Shown here piece after piece: positions 1-12,379 of a stretch of 64,000 nt of DNA. Each line of letters starts with the position of its first letter. The first letter of the stretch is position 1. Under the pieces are notes generated by a model. That model saw only the letters and a program-made list of their open reading frames with translations. It was not told the DNA's origin and did not search any database. The DNA comes from Bisporella sp. PMI_857 (lineage: Eukaryota; Ascomycota; Leotiomycetes; Helotiales; Helotiaceae). The position numbers were made by a program, and so were the translations under genes. Where the stretch lies: NCBI GenBank assembly GCA_021307315.1, contig JAJSPD010000037.1, positions 248,001 to 312,000 on the forward strand, read 5' to 3'.

Positions 1-954
1 TTTCTCAACGTCGACCATTTCGACTATACTTTAGAGGAACGCAGGTCACATTTCGCACTTTGGTCATCCTTTTCCGCCCCTCTGAGTAAGTCAAAATGGC
101 AGTAGTCAGACTTTATAGTCATTGCCCGCACCATCACCTATTTTTCCGTGTGATTGAAGTCATATACACCCAGCGGTACAGAACTAACTGATTTGAGTGA
201 TAATATAGTTTTAAGCACTTCAGTCCCAAGGCTGAGCAAAGATGAGCTCAAATATCTGACCAACAAAGACATCATTGCAGTTGATCAGGATCGACTTGGC
301 CTTCAAGCGACTCTCGTCAGTCAAAGCGGGACTTGGGATGTGTTGACCAAAAACCTTGCCAATGGTGACCGCTTGTTGACGATTTTAAACCGTGGAAACG
401 TCACTGCTAGTCATAGTGTTTCTTTCGAGAGAATTGGTCTTCCAAAATTAGCTACTGTTCAAGTCAAAGATCTTTGGACAGGGAAAAGCAAGAAGGCAGA
501 GCGGGAAGTGACGGCCAAGGACATTCCTTCTCGTGGAACCGCCATCTACAGACTTTCCGGCTTCGGCGGTTCCAAGGCAGTGATTCCCACGGGTAAAATA
601 TTTAACACGTTTTCACTGAACACTCTCACTCTCTCAAATCAAGGCGTGCGCTGGGAAAACTCAACAGGGGAAACTGGCCAAGTCTGGCAAACGGAGAGTG
701 ACGGCACCGTCCGAAGTCTTGCCGCGCCTTCGGAGTGTCTCACAGAGCATGGTAACAAAGTTGTGTCAGAAGAGTGCTCCGGAAAGAGGAATCAGCACTG
801 GGATTACTATATCACCGGAAATCTCATTAACAAAAGTTCTAAGAGCTGCCTAACTGAGGCCGAGCAAGGGGTTGTCGTTGTGTTGAAATGCTTGCATCTG
901 GCTAACTCTCAAGTGATTGCTTTGCCAAGTGGAGTGGAAGTTATCGAAACTTGA
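1..954 (+). CDS. Alpha-galactosidase (GH27) with C-terminal ricin-type lectin domain, 3' part only
   Basis: Secreted family GH27 enzymes remove terminal alpha-galactose from oligosaccharides and galactomannan. The gene enters from the left edge, so the signal peptide and both catalytic aspartates lie outside the window. Exon 1-85 reads in frame 1 and holds the family block HFALWSSFSAPL. An intron is inferred at about 86-181 (donor GTAAGT, acceptor ACAG), restoring the frame into LTDLSDNIVL. Next come the conserved block LTNKDIIAVDQD, which closes the TIM barrel, and the beta-sandwich domain. The last roughly 110 residues look like a ricin-B/CBM13 trefoil, with GQVWQ and NQHWDY (QxW-like) repeats and paired cysteines, which would bind carbohydrate. 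The stop is TGA at 952-954. The family call is firm. The exact acceptor is inferred, and the start cannot be seen. Confidence 0.9.
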
Positions 955-1667
955 AGCAAGAGGAACCATAGCCATAGGGATACGTAGAGATACTAATGGA
1001 TATACAAGCCATTCTCGTCTCATGATCCTGGAGTAACACTTTAAACACTTCGAATTTGCTCTAATCGATGGCAACGTTTCATAACCCTCTTTCGCTGCTT
1101 CGTACGTGGCATTAGCACATATATTGTTGCATCTTCCCGCTTTAAAGTGCTAGTTTACTCCCTTAGTTTAGAGCCGCATTAGCCTATGGTCATTCATCCG
1201 AGACCGGGGAAATGAACAGCGTCCTTTTTCAGTCCCCTGGAGGATGGGTCCCGCAAACTCGCCTCAGAAATCGCGTCATGATCCTCGTCAACGGAAAAAC
1301 ACTCAATGGCCAGTTCGTTTATAGATTCCACGTGATAAGATGGATAGGGAGGCTTCCTTTTCTAGTGGCGTTCCCCCGCTTCCCACTTTTGGGGCATTGC
1401 ACGATACACGAAGCACTACAGAGTAGTTGAGTGCATCGATATACGCATACAATCTTTGGTTGCATATACTGCATGTAACCAACCCATCGGTCTCATAGAC
1501 TTCTTCCTTACTGCTACCGTTAACAATATAAAGGACCTACGACGCCAAGCATATTACACTACACCACCTCATGCTCATAAACAAACCCGAAAACATTTGA
1601 GTCCAAGACTTCCGTCTTAACATTAGCTCTACTCATAAAAGCAGCTACTATACCAACCCTATCAAAG
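955..1667. other. Intergenic, promoter of the dioxygenase gene
   Basis: This stretch lies between two same-strand genes. It holds the 3' flank of the galactosidase and the upstream region of the dioxygenase. Apart from a TATA-like box near 1527 I see only short ORFs of no recognisable family. Confidence 0.6.
1527..1534 (+). promoter_or_regulatory. TATA-like box
   Basis: TATAAAGG lies 141 bp upstream of the dioxygenase ATG at 1668, a usual distance for a fungal core promoter with a short leader. The call rests on the motif alone. Confidence 0.4.
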
Positions 1668-2549
1668 ATGTCAAAACACCCCCTCTTAGACAGCCTAAAC
1701 CGTGACGGCTACGTCATCATTCCCTCCCTCCTCACTTCCGCCGAAATCGCTATCCTCCGCAATGCCGCTGCAGAGACCATTTCCTTAGCCCACTCCGGAA
1801 AATGGCCCCACGTACGTACCCTCCCGAAGCAATTCCCACCCTGGAATATAGCACCCGGCGCAAACCCCGCCGCCGACGGAATCTGGGGCGTGCAATTCCT
1901 CATGCACCCTTCTCTCACCCACTCGCCCACATTCATAAAATCCTACTTCTCTTCCGCAATCCTGGAGGTCATTAAAGAGCTGCTGCAGTGCTCCGATGAC
2001 GAGCTGGTTTTGGAGCTGTACAATCTCCTGATCAGACCGGATCGAGACTTTGAATTGACATGGCACCGCGATGATATCCCCACCACGGCAACGGACGAAG
2101 AGGAGCTAGAACGCCTGAACAAACCCGCATGGAGCGCGCAGTGGAATCTAGCGCTCTACGACGACCAATCGCTGATCGTCGTCCCCGGCTCGCACGCCCG
2201 CGCCCGTACCGCGCAGGAACGCAACGCCGGCCCGTACGGGAAGGTAGATGGTGAGATCAGGGTCCTGCAGAAGGCGGGCGACGTGGTGTTCTACAATAAT
2301 AACATCTTCCATCGCGGCGCGTACAAGAGCGAGGTGGAAAGGATGACCTTGCACGGGAGCATGGGCCATGTTGGGGGAAGCAGGTTGAGAGCGAGAAACG
2401 TGCTACAGCATGGGATTGGCGAGTGGGTTGGGAAGCTGGACCTGAGCGCGTTGAGTGAGGAGGAGAGGAGGAGAGCCGAGGCGATGAGGGAAAGGTTGGT
2501 GAAGATGGGGGCGGAGAATCAGGATGTTGGGTTTTCGCTGGAGGGTTGA
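1668..2549 (+). CDS. Phytanoyl-CoA dioxygenase (PhyH) family Fe(II)/2-oxoglutarate oxygenase
   Basis: A single-exon gene of 293 residues. The fold and metal site match the PhyH family: the HxD pair is H133 and D135 in TWHRDD, the distal iron ligand is H215 in FHRG, and R225 in ERMTLHG is placed to bind 2-oxoglutarate. The N-terminal block RDGYVIIPSLLT is also typical. Such enzymes use Fe(II), O2 and 2-oxoglutarate to hydroxylate a substrate. In fungi they range from phytanoyl-CoA catabolism to natural-product tailoring, and the substrate cannot be read from sequence. I see no peroxisomal tripeptide at the C-terminus (SLEG) and no membrane segment. The ATG at 1668 has A at -3 and begins the conserved domain. 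The coding region is GC-rich compared with its flanks. It converges on the CLC gene, with 225 bp between the stops. Confidence 0.88.
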   Translation: MSKHPLLDSLNRDGYVIIPSLLTSAEIAILRNAAAETISLAHSGKWPHVRTLPKQFPPWNIAPGANPAADGIWGVQFLMHPSLTHSPTFIKSYFSSAILEVIKELLQCSDDELVLELYNLLIRPDRDFELTWHRDDIPTTATDEEELERLNKPAWSAQWNLALYDDQSLIVVPGSHARARTAQERNAGPYGKVDGEIRVLQKAGDVVFYNNNIFHRGAYKSEVERMTLHGSMGHVGGSRLRARNVLQHGIGEWVGKLDLSALSEEERRRAEAMRERLVKMGAENQDVGFSLEG

Positions 2550-2774
2550 TGGCAGATTCCTTAAGGTTATATTACTCGTTATATATGTATATATACGCCT
2601 CAGGTAAATAACATCCGAAATAGAGCCGTTGCAGTGCCCTCGAGAAGCTTTTACAGATTGAAGTACTCTGCTAGCTTAGACTTGAGGGTGCTGAACAATC
2701 TCACCAGACAGAATAGAACTGTTAGCGGATTGCTCACCGAAACTCTTTGTCCTTATGTACGGTCTAGGCTATCG

Positions 2775-5431
2775 CTAATGTTTCAAACGTTCCAAATACA
2801 AGACTAGCCGCTTCTTAATAATAACGCCCACAACTCTTGAAGTCCCTTCCTCCACCACAATCAAATGCCTCAGACCCAGCTTTCCAAACATCTCGACAGC
2901 ATATTCCATCGGAGCTTTCGCACAGATGGTCATCGGAGTTCGATCAACGAAAGCAGAGAGAGGGCCGTCGATCAGATCGACAGGCTCGTGGTCATTCAAA
3001 ACGCCGTCTTCGTTGACGGCGAAGTCTAGCTCTCCTTCAGCGAGGTAGCCGTGCAGCATCCCGTGGCTGTCAACAAGCACTAGACCAGCATCCATGAGTC
3101 CTCGTGCTTTCAGCTGTGAGAGTTTGGTTGCCAGAAGCTGTTTTGAGACTTTATACTCTGGGCCTACGTCTAGGGTAACTATATAATGGCCGAATTAGCT
3201 TTTGCCTAGTTGCAGCGGGGTTATTGATCAACATGTGCCGCCCAATTGAGAAGAAGATGCAAGAAAGCGTCTTAGAGAATCTTCTTCTGAAGATTTCGGA
3301 ATTTACCAGTTACTCACTTTCACGCATCGTTCGAGAGGGTGGAATAAGCTCTTCCACCAACGCGCCTTCCTCCCGTACTATGCTCAGAGAATGCTCTGGA
3401 TCTAAGAAAGGGTGTCCTAGAACAGTTTGTGCCAGGTCGTATACACCCTCTGAACTAAGAGCATCTGCGACCCATTTTGCTACTAAAATAGCGACCATAA
3501 ACGGAGGGATGTAGTCGACCTCTCCAGTTAGTTCGAACATGACAACAGCCAGCGATATTGTCATCCTGCTTACTCCAGCCTGTTATTGTTAGTCTCTTTT
3601 TGTGGTTGAGGTATAGATCCTATTTGCTCTGACTCGACCAGACACTCGAATGAACGAAAAGCGCTTACTAAAAAAGCTGCAGCCCCGACCATAGCAAATA
3701 TTCCTGGAGAAGCATTGTTAATCAATTGTCCTATTAATCGCCCAAATAATGCTCCAGCATCGAGCGCCGGTATGATAACCCCACTAGGCACCTTACAACC
3801 AAAGGTAATAATTGTTAAGATCAACTTCACGGCAGTTCCATAGATTAAATAACCATAATATCGCGTTTTATGGGTCTCGCCTTCTCGGGCACAAACCCAT
3901 GATCCCTCAGGTTGCCTGCAATCAACTAATAAATTTTTGATAACAACGTCTCCTGGTTCACGGATAAGAGGATTGGGGTACTGGAGGAGCGCTGTCGCAA
4001 GTGCCACAAGCGAAAGCTCTAACACAGGGTAGTTCTTGATAAGGGCGTATTTGCGGAATGTTTTGGACCATAGAAAATTGGCTTGACAAAAGCTGCCTCC
4101 AAAGACTCCGCCAACAATTCCGAGAAAGATAAATACCAGGTAGTGAATTGGGTCATAATTAATTCCGTATTTGGTCTCAAAAAGCACAAGTTTTCCGGTG
4201 CCAGTTGGATTGAGGAACTTCAGGACCACAGCCGCAATGAGCGAACATAGAAATGCACGCCACAAAACTTTTCTGGGAAAGTACGTGGAAATTTCCTATT
4301 AAAAATTAGCGCTGCAAGAGCTGTCATGCACCTCTGGATTTTGAAAATAGGTAGGATTTCCGTGAAATCAGAAAAATAAGCGAGAGAAATAGGGGTGACA
4401 AAACATTACCTCGTAGCTGAACAAAACACCTCCTATCGGAGCACCAAAAGCTACACTCAGGCCTGCTGAACATGCAACACTCGACATCTCCCTCATCTTG
4501 CGGCCATTGTCTCTATACTTTGGAAATAGGCTTGCTACCAGGTAGCCGGCACAGGTAGAAATATGCACGAACGGGCCTTCTTTCCCGAGACACATGCCAG
4601 TCGCAACTGCGAAGGTTGCTCCGATAGCTTTGACGAACAGGACCTTAAAGTCCAGGAAATGCGGAATGACAAATCCACTCAAGATAGTCTTAATCTCTGG
4701 GATGCCACTTCCAGCAGCCAAGTAAATGGACTTTCCAATTGTAGGCCCTTGATTTCCACTATCGCCTCGGTCATCCTGTACGGCAGGCAAATTGGCTTTC
4801 GTGGTTATCGTCACAAAGCCAGCGATAAGAGCAAAGAGCAAGGCAAAGCCAACATAGATAGCAAAGCTGGCCCAGTCATTCTTCGACCAAGAGTGCCAAG
4901 CCTCGCAGTCTTCTCCAACTCCTTCAGCATTGGTGAAGAGAGGTGACTTTTCAACGCAGCAGACTTCACGATTACTGAGAAGATTCGAAGTGCAGTAGCC
5001 ATACTTATAGTCACTAACTGTAGCCTCTGCCACATCTACAAGAAATGCAACTATTGCAGTGAATACTCCTATCAGAGCAGCAGCTATCCAACCTTGGCTG
5101 GAGTCCCATGCTACTCGCCATCTATTACCTTTGAGTCCGCGATACCTAAAGGAGTCTTTCACCTGAGATGGGTTAGTATATTGATGATCGCAAGGGATCT
5201 GTGGTAACGCACGAGGTCATGAAGCCAATCAATGGTGGTATAATCGTTGTATGGCAGTCTCTCTCCCACAGCTGTAGTGCCTAAAGCCTCCTCTTCCTTG
5301 GAGATGTGAGATGAGATTATCGAATTTACATCTTCTTGATGACTTCTGCTGTTCCTTCTTTGACCGATGATTTGAGCAACGCGTGGGTTGAGCAGAGGCA
5401 CATTCTCGTGCGCTTGATCATCCTGAGACAT
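2775..5431 (-). CDS. GEF1: CLC-type chloride/proton exchanger with tandem CBS domains (Gef1/CLC-3 subfamily)
   Basis: Endomembrane 2Cl-/H+ exchanger that supports acidification of Golgi and vacuolar compartments; the yeast orthologue Gef1 also aids copper loading of the iron-uptake oxidase. Five exons on the minus strand: 5431-5213, 5162-4410, 4295-3669, 3579-3318 and 3178-2775, joined by GT-AG introns of 50-139 nt (branch point TACTAAC in intron 1). The product is about 754 residues. Conserved pore signatures are GSGIPE (224-229), GKEGPFVH with gating glutamate E268, and the GAPIGGVLFSYE segment at the end of exon 2. The final exons hold two CBS modules, for example MDAGLVLVDSHGMLHGYL and LRHLIVVEEG. 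Length and motifs fit the CLC-3/4/5/Gef1 group rather than the Cl- channel group. Filamentous fungi can carry more than one Gef1-like paralogue, so the symbol is by subfamily. Confidence 0.93.
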
Positions 5432-6561
5432 GTTAAATGATAAAGACAGCCAGAGACATCATGGTTGTTGATCAGGAAGAGATGGAAGGGGAATGGCATT
5501 GATATCTATCTTAAACTGATTGGCAATGACCCTGGAGACCAATTGGAACCCATCGAGGAGAGTTGCCGTTCTGTGGCTTCTTATCTACCACCATGCTGGA
5601 AGTCCATTCATGTCCAGACTGATAAGGAAGAAGTGCACGTGACCATATCGGTGGTTGATGGTCCAGGTAGCCTTGATGGACCCTCAACGCAGTTTGTGTT
5701 GACATCTTTTTGAGATGCTTATGGATCACAAGATCGCCTGCAGTAGATCTATGAGGCACTCAAGGCCGAGGAGACTTACTGAAGAGGCAAACGGCGCATA
5801 GCAGGGGTAGAGATAGATAGAATAGATAGAATGGATAGAATGGGATAGGGGGATTGATCACATGATGGGAACTTTCGGTGGGTTCGTCACCAAGATTGCC
5901 ACCCACACCACCCCTGTTCCTCTACCGTACTGTAGCTTAGCGTAAACCCTAGACGACTAAAGTCACTTCTTGGGTTAGAAGCCGATCAAGCGGGAAAGCA
6001 ACTTCAACAAATCTCAATTCCAGTTCACACAAATTTAATCTGATTCTACAACCAACTTCCTCGCACCTTCCAACCCTTTTCCGTGAACATATTCATATTT
6101 TCAGTTTCTCGTGACGAAGTACCGAACCGATCCAACTTCCAGAGCACCAATTAACCCACTTCACAACTCGATCCAACTTTGCGTCGTAGATCATTACTTT
6201 GCTTTGCTCCACAGTGTGCACACGACAGCACACTTCTACATAGTCTTACTATTCTATTACTGCTTAGGCAGAATCATACTTGGAATTGTTTTCCAGCTGC
6301 CATTCCTCGGAAAGCAGTAGCAAGTGCAGATCAAGCATTGTAGCAAACAGCAGGCTCTCTCCTCGAGCATAGACACCAGTACTCTGGGAATCTGTACCCG
6401 CTCACAGCTAGGAGAGTCCACCATCTTGTTCTACATAGAATATCAGGGCTATTCCGTAAGAACGCCGCCTAGTGCAATCTCTCATCTGTGGAACTGACCT
6501 CTAGATATAGCCTCTCTCGCAATCAGATATTTCTGCAAAACCCCGCGCCACAGCAAACAAA
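5432..6561. other. Divergent intergenic region between CLC and ethanolamine kinase genes
   Basis: About 1.1 kb serving as promoter for both the CLC gene (minus) and the kinase gene (plus). It contains a GATAGAAT-type tandem run near 5810-5846 and a pyrimidine-rich leader before 6562. I see no supported gene. Confidence 0.6.
5810..5846. repeat. Short imperfect tandem repeat (GATAGAAT-like)
   Basis: A run of GATA-G/A-AT units (agatagatagaatagataga and following). It creates several adjacent GATA cores, but their regular spacing suggests simple-sequence expansion rather than evolved GATA-factor sites. Confidence 0.5.
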
Positions 6562-7949
6562 ATGGCTACAATACCTGCAGGAAAAGCTATTAAGAGTAGT
6601 GTACGGTTTATTCCTCTCACATATAATCCGGCCGAATCGGAAACTTCTGCGTTGCGTCTCATCCTGGCCCTTCGACCCGAATGGGAGAATAATGGCAAGG
6701 TCGAATTTGTCCGCTTCACCGACGGAATCACGAACACTCTACTAAAAGTAGTCAATAAGCGGCCTGGACTTTCTGCAGATGACATAGACACTGAGGCAGT
6801 TCTGTTGCGAGCTTATGGGAAGGGAACAGACTTGATCATTGATCGTGAGCGGGAGACTCAGAACCATGAGTTGCTCATGCAACATGGACTTGCACCTACG
6901 TTACTTGCTCGATTTCACAACGGGATGCTATATCGTTTTATTCGTGGTTCAGTGACCTCACCTGCAGACCTACGAAGGCAGGAGATATGGCGAGCAGTAG
7001 CTAGGCGCCTAGCAGAATGGCATGCAGTGGTTCCATGTCTTCCATCTTCCCATGAGCCACTGTCAGCGGAGGTTAATGCAAGTCAAGAATTAGGTATTTC
7101 AGCATCGACGCAAAGCAAGAAAGACCCGATATTACAATCATCAATTGATAATGTTGCGCCTGGAAAACCAGCTCCCAACGTCTGGACGGTTATGCAGAAG
7201 TGGATATATGCTCTTCCAGTTGAGACCCCGGCAGATACAGCACGACAAGCACTTTTACAGAAGGAATTAACCCGTCTGGTTGAAGAGTTTAGCAATCGAC
7301 CAGGTTTAGGTCACAATGGTGTAAGTAATTTGTTGATCGATAGTCCTAATATGACTTGCCTCGAGTCCCTGGAACCTCTGGCTATATCTCCTATTCTGAG
7401 CCTGGAGTCTCACTGACTGTTGCATAGCTTGTTTTTGCTCACTGTGATTTGCTGAGCGGTAACGTTATCATACAACCACATACGACAGGCTCTACAACGC
7501 CGGAAACATCAAAGATTGTTAGTTTCATTGACTACGAATACGCTGCACCATCTCCTGCCGCATTTGATATAGCAAATCATTTTGCAGAATGGGGTGGGTT
7601 TGATTGCGAGCATGCCTTGCTTCCTACTCGATCACAGCGTCTTGACTTTGTGCGTGAATATATTAAAAGCTATTTTGAGCACCTAGGACAGGATCAGTCG
7701 CAGGTAAACCAAGAAGCTGAGGCTCACCGTTTGTTCAATGAGATTGATGTCTTTCGTGGAATACCGGGCTTCTATTGGGGCATTTGGGCAATAATCCAGG
7801 CCAAAATATCCCAGATTGACTTCGATTATGCCTCATATGCGGAGATAAGACTTAATGAATACTGGTCGTGGCGGGAGGAGATTGAAGGGACTCGAACAGC
7901 TTCAAAGAAGGAAATGCCACTGAGAGAACGACGGTGGCAAGAAGAGTAG
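6562..7949 (+). CDS. EKI1: Ethanolamine kinase / choline kinase family protein
   Basis: First enzyme of the CDP-ethanolamine (Kennedy) branch: it phosphorylates ethanolamine, and possibly choline, in the cytosol. Two exons, 6562-7320 and 7428-7949, are split by a 107-nt intron (GTAAGT..CATAG, phase 0) and encode 426 residues. The kinase core is complete. The Brenner motif reads HCDLLSGN, with catalytic D260 and Mg ligand N265, and the choline-kinase motif reads FIDYEYAAPSPAAFDIANHF, with the second metal-binding D288. The N-terminal region carries the nucleotide-binding block VEFVRFTDGITNTLLKV. The sequence around HCDLLSGN favours ethanolamine kinase over choline kinase, but substrate preference is an inference. 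The ATG at 6562 lies in a good context (aaaATGgct). The divergent neighbour is the CLC gene. Confidence 0.9.
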
Positions 7950-10900
7950 ATGCTCAGTAGACTGGATCTACTGGAGTAGGAAGAGCTTAGCATTCTTAGT
8001 CCGTTTATTAGCGGCCACTGCCTGTAAAATTAATGAGAGAGACCACACTCGTGACTGGCTTCAACGCCCGACAGACTGATTGAGGCTTTTTTTTGGTGGT
8101 GTACATATTGGCTATAGGCGTTGGTCTTCAACGACGGTGCATAGTAGGAGTATGGAAGCCACTAATAAAGTAGTTCATATTTGGCAATCACTTGCAGCAA
8201 GCTTTGGAAGGTCCGAGGCTATTACGCCTCACAACTAAACATGTAATCTCTTGGCAATTTGCTTTTCTGATTAGTTTTGATGCACGAGTGCGGCTCAATA
8301 ACATGCTGGCAGCTGTTTCCTGCTGAAAATCCGAGCCCGAGCCGGTGAATCCGCAACTGTCGCGATGGTGACGCCGGAGTACTGTAGACCATAAATGGTC
8401 GGAGGCGTGAACAATCAACCAGGTAGAGCCAGACAAGATCAAAACTTTCCGCCCTATTTAGCAGCCCCAAGCCCAACGGATTTGATTAGCGCGTAGTCTT
8501 GTCGTCCCGAAATAACAGCCAAAACTCGTGGTACCATTTAAAGCTGCGACTCTTGTTATCAGCATCCGTTAGAGCCCTTAGAATTTGTTTTAGAGTCTCA
8601 GGTCCTCTGAAATCTTGCAGGAGGTAGTCTGAGGCAGTGTGAGTGGCCCGGGTGGCCGATCATCGCGGTCCCTGGGCAGTGTCGCCCAAGTGTTGTGGCT
8701 CAGGCAGCAAACTAGACGGAGATCCTCTGGGAATAGCACCAATTGAGCCATTCATGATTGGCTGGCACGTACGAGAATCGGGACTGTGTTAGAAACCCGC
8801 CAACGCAAATAATTCACGGACAATATCCATGTCTCGAAAATCTAAGGGTTGGATCATGAAGTGCCGCTGAGGTATTGCCTGCTATTTGGTATGAACATGA
8901 CAGCATGAAATTATCCCCAAATATACGGGAATATATGGGAATTAATTAGCCGCTTCAAGCTGGCTCCAACAAGACTATTGCGAGACAAGAACGGCGCCTC
9001 AGTTGAATGAATCTTTTTGGGGATGAATGCCTAATTTAGTGGGATGGAGCAGCGCTATTCCTTATCCATAGGAAGTTAGGATCACTCCAAAGCTCGCAAC
9101 AAGAGCCAATCAGAGCTCGATGGCCAACTGGAATTAGGACTTAGGACATAAAGAAGGAATCAGCAGGCATTACAATTCCCAGAATGAAGGGTGCAAGGTG
9201 CCAAAGGCCTCGTGAAAAGGCTTCGCGAGCAATCGTTTCCCGGGAATAAAGAAATGATGTGCAAGATGCAATTTCCCGACCTTCTTTTTCAGCGCAGAGC
9301 ACCCTCACAGATGAGATGCTGCTATTTCAAGGTACATTTTAGATATCATCACTTACGGACTATACTTACTATCCAGTCTTCCATATGGTGAAAAGGTTAT
9401 CGTGATTCTCGACCAATCTTCTTGATTCGGCTCGCATAAAGTACTGCATGGGAGGGCAAAAAGAAAGTTTTAGAGTTCATCCCAGGAATCCCCATCCCAT
9501 GCCATGGGAATTCCGGACTGGGGGCGGCCCACTATACCCAAGGAAGAAACTAGATTTCATCTTGATCGAATTACATTCATTATCCTAGGCGTGGGTTGGG
9601 CTTTCCGGAACATTTTAATCCCCCTGCGTTCTTTGATAAGCCACCCAAAGCCCCATGTTCCCCCATGTTTCAACATCGACAGAAAAATAATGAGATTCTG
9701 AGGTAAGCAGCACAGGGCTGAGAAGAGCCATGCAGCTGCAGTCGCTGGAAGAGTGGCATCCCACTGGTGTGAGGTCGTGGCTGGTTGTCTGATGCTTCCA
9801 TGCCTTCTAGAATGTTTTGGTTGAAGCTTTGGCAAGGCAAGGCCCTTCCATACGAAGGGGGATCCGGCCCATACAGCATTCATTCGTTCGTTACTAGCCA
9901 CCGTGGCGCAAACAAGGCAGAAGACAGAAGGCAGAAGGCATCAATTTCCAATTTTGAGTGCGATGCAGGTACCCCCAAGAGGATGATGTATGACAACTGT
10001 TCTCCTCTAAGGAACAGCGATGAAGCTATTCCATGCTACTCAACCCCCTCTCTAGGTAATATTATTGGTGCTTATTGTGGTCATTTCGAGGTGATTCGGA
10101 ACGTTCTAGTTGTGGCCAACCCCAACATGGTTTTCCCAATCATCTAAGCAGATCACAAAATGGGACACCTTGGCTATAGGCACGGGTTGGAAATATTATA
10201 GTAGCCCAGTGTTCGCTTTCGCTACGCCACCGTACTGGTTTGTACAAGTCTTCACCACTCGAGTACAATAGCTATCATCCACTTGCCGATCCCTCCACAC
10301 CAAATACCACTAAAGAGCGCCTGCTTGCGCCTATTCGAATAAGCTCACATCCTAGTTTCTGACATGGTACAAGGCGAGGCCCACTAGGAATGAGCGGGAA
10401 CCGCGGTGCAGGAGCAGACTGCACGGATACTGGTCCTCAGAACTGACCGTCCTCCCTAGCAAGAACCCAAGTCAATCTACGGAGGTAAACTGAATGCCGG
10501 ATCGACTATGTTTTTAGGTCTCGCCACCTAGTTCATGATCTTGTTCCGGCAGGCTGAAGCCATGAAGCCGCCTAGTGAACCCAAGGAATCAATATCTACT
10601 TACCATAGCGAGCTCTACAGGGAGGACTGTTCACCAGATGACCTTGCGGAGCCACCATACCTGCGAGCCAGCATGAAAATAGCACGTTCCGGCTGACTTA
10701 TGCTTCTCTCCCACTTTTCGAGTGATGGCTCGCACTCAAACACCATTGGATGATTCGCGATTAACAGTCTCTTGTCAGTCAGAGCTCCCAAAACGTGTGG
10801 AGAGTTCCAAGCTTTAAACAGACAAGGGGGATGACAGGGGCTGACGCTAGTTGCCTTATAAGCCGTTGAAAGATCCTTGGTACGTAGCGGCCGGGGCTGA

Positions 10901-11058
10901 GAGCTTCGATGATCTCCGGCTTGTCTACAAAAGGCAATAAATTGTATAAGGCTATACTCTAGTGTAGTCGATTATACCCCTCCCTTGCTACTGTAGGATC
11001 TATATCTTTGATTTTTCCCTTCGTGCAAGAAATATTTAGACCTTTCACGTCCGCCAAC
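7950..11058. other. 3.1-kb gene-free region upstream of the bZIP gene
   Basis: No ORF here looks like a known family, and most open frames lack an ATG. I see no terminal inverted repeats, transposase or reverse-transcriptase motif, and no tRNA. Base composition is balanced, without long AT-rich (RIP-like) tracts. It most likely contains the promoter and leader of the bZIP gene plus unannotated sequence. Confidence 0.5.
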
Positions 11059-12379
11059 ATGACAACACAAACTATACTCAAACACCATTCAGGACACTAC
11101 ATCTTGTCAAGCAAAATGGACTCTACAGCAGATAAAGAAGAACGCAAGCGCGAGGTAGATTTACGCCCATTTACTCTGGACTGACAAAACGACTGACATC
11201 ATCATCGCAGTACAATCGTCTGGCGCAACGAGAGTTTCGTATGCGCTTTTACTTACATATTTCCACCTGAAAGGTCACTAATAAAGCCGCGTAGGTCGTA
11301 GAAGAAAGGAACATCTCAAGAATCTGGAGCAAGCACAGAAAGAGCAGAACACGGAACAAACAGAAGAAATTGAGCGACTACGATATCAAAACGAGGAGTT
11401 AAGGAGGGAAAATGAAGCCTTAAAAGCCCAGTTGTATGGGACAACCTCTTCAGCACCTCACGCCTTGATGCCCATGAGCGCGCCGCTTCATGTCCCTGGC
11501 GACGGGCGACAATACTCTCTGTCACCATCAATATCAGGCGCTTCACTGTCCGGAACCGGCAGCCCACCAGCATCCCTACCTTCAGATTTAATACCAATGT
11601 CGGCTCTCTCTTTAACTTCCTCGATGCTACAACCAAGCATGCATGCGTATTCGGATGCAAGCTTGACATCTCAACCGCAGTTTTCTATGGTACATCCACA
11701 CGGTTTCCGTCAAAGTATACAAAGCTCACCTGAGTCATCAGGGTTTCGAAATTCACGATCATCAATGGGATCCTCTTTTCAGTCTCTGAATGTTCCCCAT
11801 TCGGTCGAGTCACAACCACCACAAGTGACCGACCAAAGAAGGAAAAGCGCTCAATCGAGGTTAGTGCTATTCTGAAATTTTCTGGGCTTTAAGAACTGAT
11901 GAATATGCGATAGCAGGATGATGGCTTCTTACGAAGTCGGCAAAGCACGAGCAGAGATTATGAAATTGTTCCAGCCTTTATACTCGGATGCTTCTATAAT
12001 GCTCTCAGCTGATCAGCATCTGAGAGCCCTGCAATCTTTAAGTGATAACCTCCCGGAAGTTTTGAAACCTACAAGAGCACAGCTGGAGAAAGCACATTTT
12101 GTGGGAATCGACTATGTACCGTCACCTGCATTACGCGATCGGCTTCTGAACGTTCCATCAGAAGTAGCACAGGGATTTCTGGATGAGATTGGATTCAATG
12201 GTGAGAATGGGAAAGATGCAGGCCAACTCATTATCTGGGGAGACAACGCTCTGAACGAAATGTCCTGGGAGTTTTCGCAGCCAATATTGAAGCGATGGCG
12301 CTGGTTATTGGGTTCTGAATGGGAGGTACGAACGAACTACTGGAGGCAGCAAAGGGGCCAGGCACCTCTGCTGTTGTAA
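11059..12379 (+). CDS. bZIP transcription factor with C-terminal DUF3425 domain
   Basis: DNA-binding regulator unique to filamentous fungi. Four exons, 11059-11154, 11211-11238 (only 28 nt), 11295-11859 and 11917-12379, encode about 383 residues. The basic region is split over the first three exons and reads YNRLAQREFRRRRKEHLKNL, with the diagnostic N-x7-R pair at N34 and R42. A coiled coil rich in Glu/Gln follows (to about residue 80), then a Ser/Pro/Met-rich linker. The last roughly 150 residues match DUF3425 (for example LIIWGDNALNEMSWEFSQP and WLLGSEWEVRTNYWRQQRG). Target genes cannot be inferred. The ATG at 11059 is the first in frame, and a second at 11116 is also possible. The gene stands alone between two empty multi-kilobase regions, as is common for regulators with long promoters. 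Confidence 0.88.

Noticed and set aside
5810..5846. Cluster of GATA-factor binding sites
   Set aside because: The GATA cores arise from a simple tandem repeat, so they are weak evidence of regulation.
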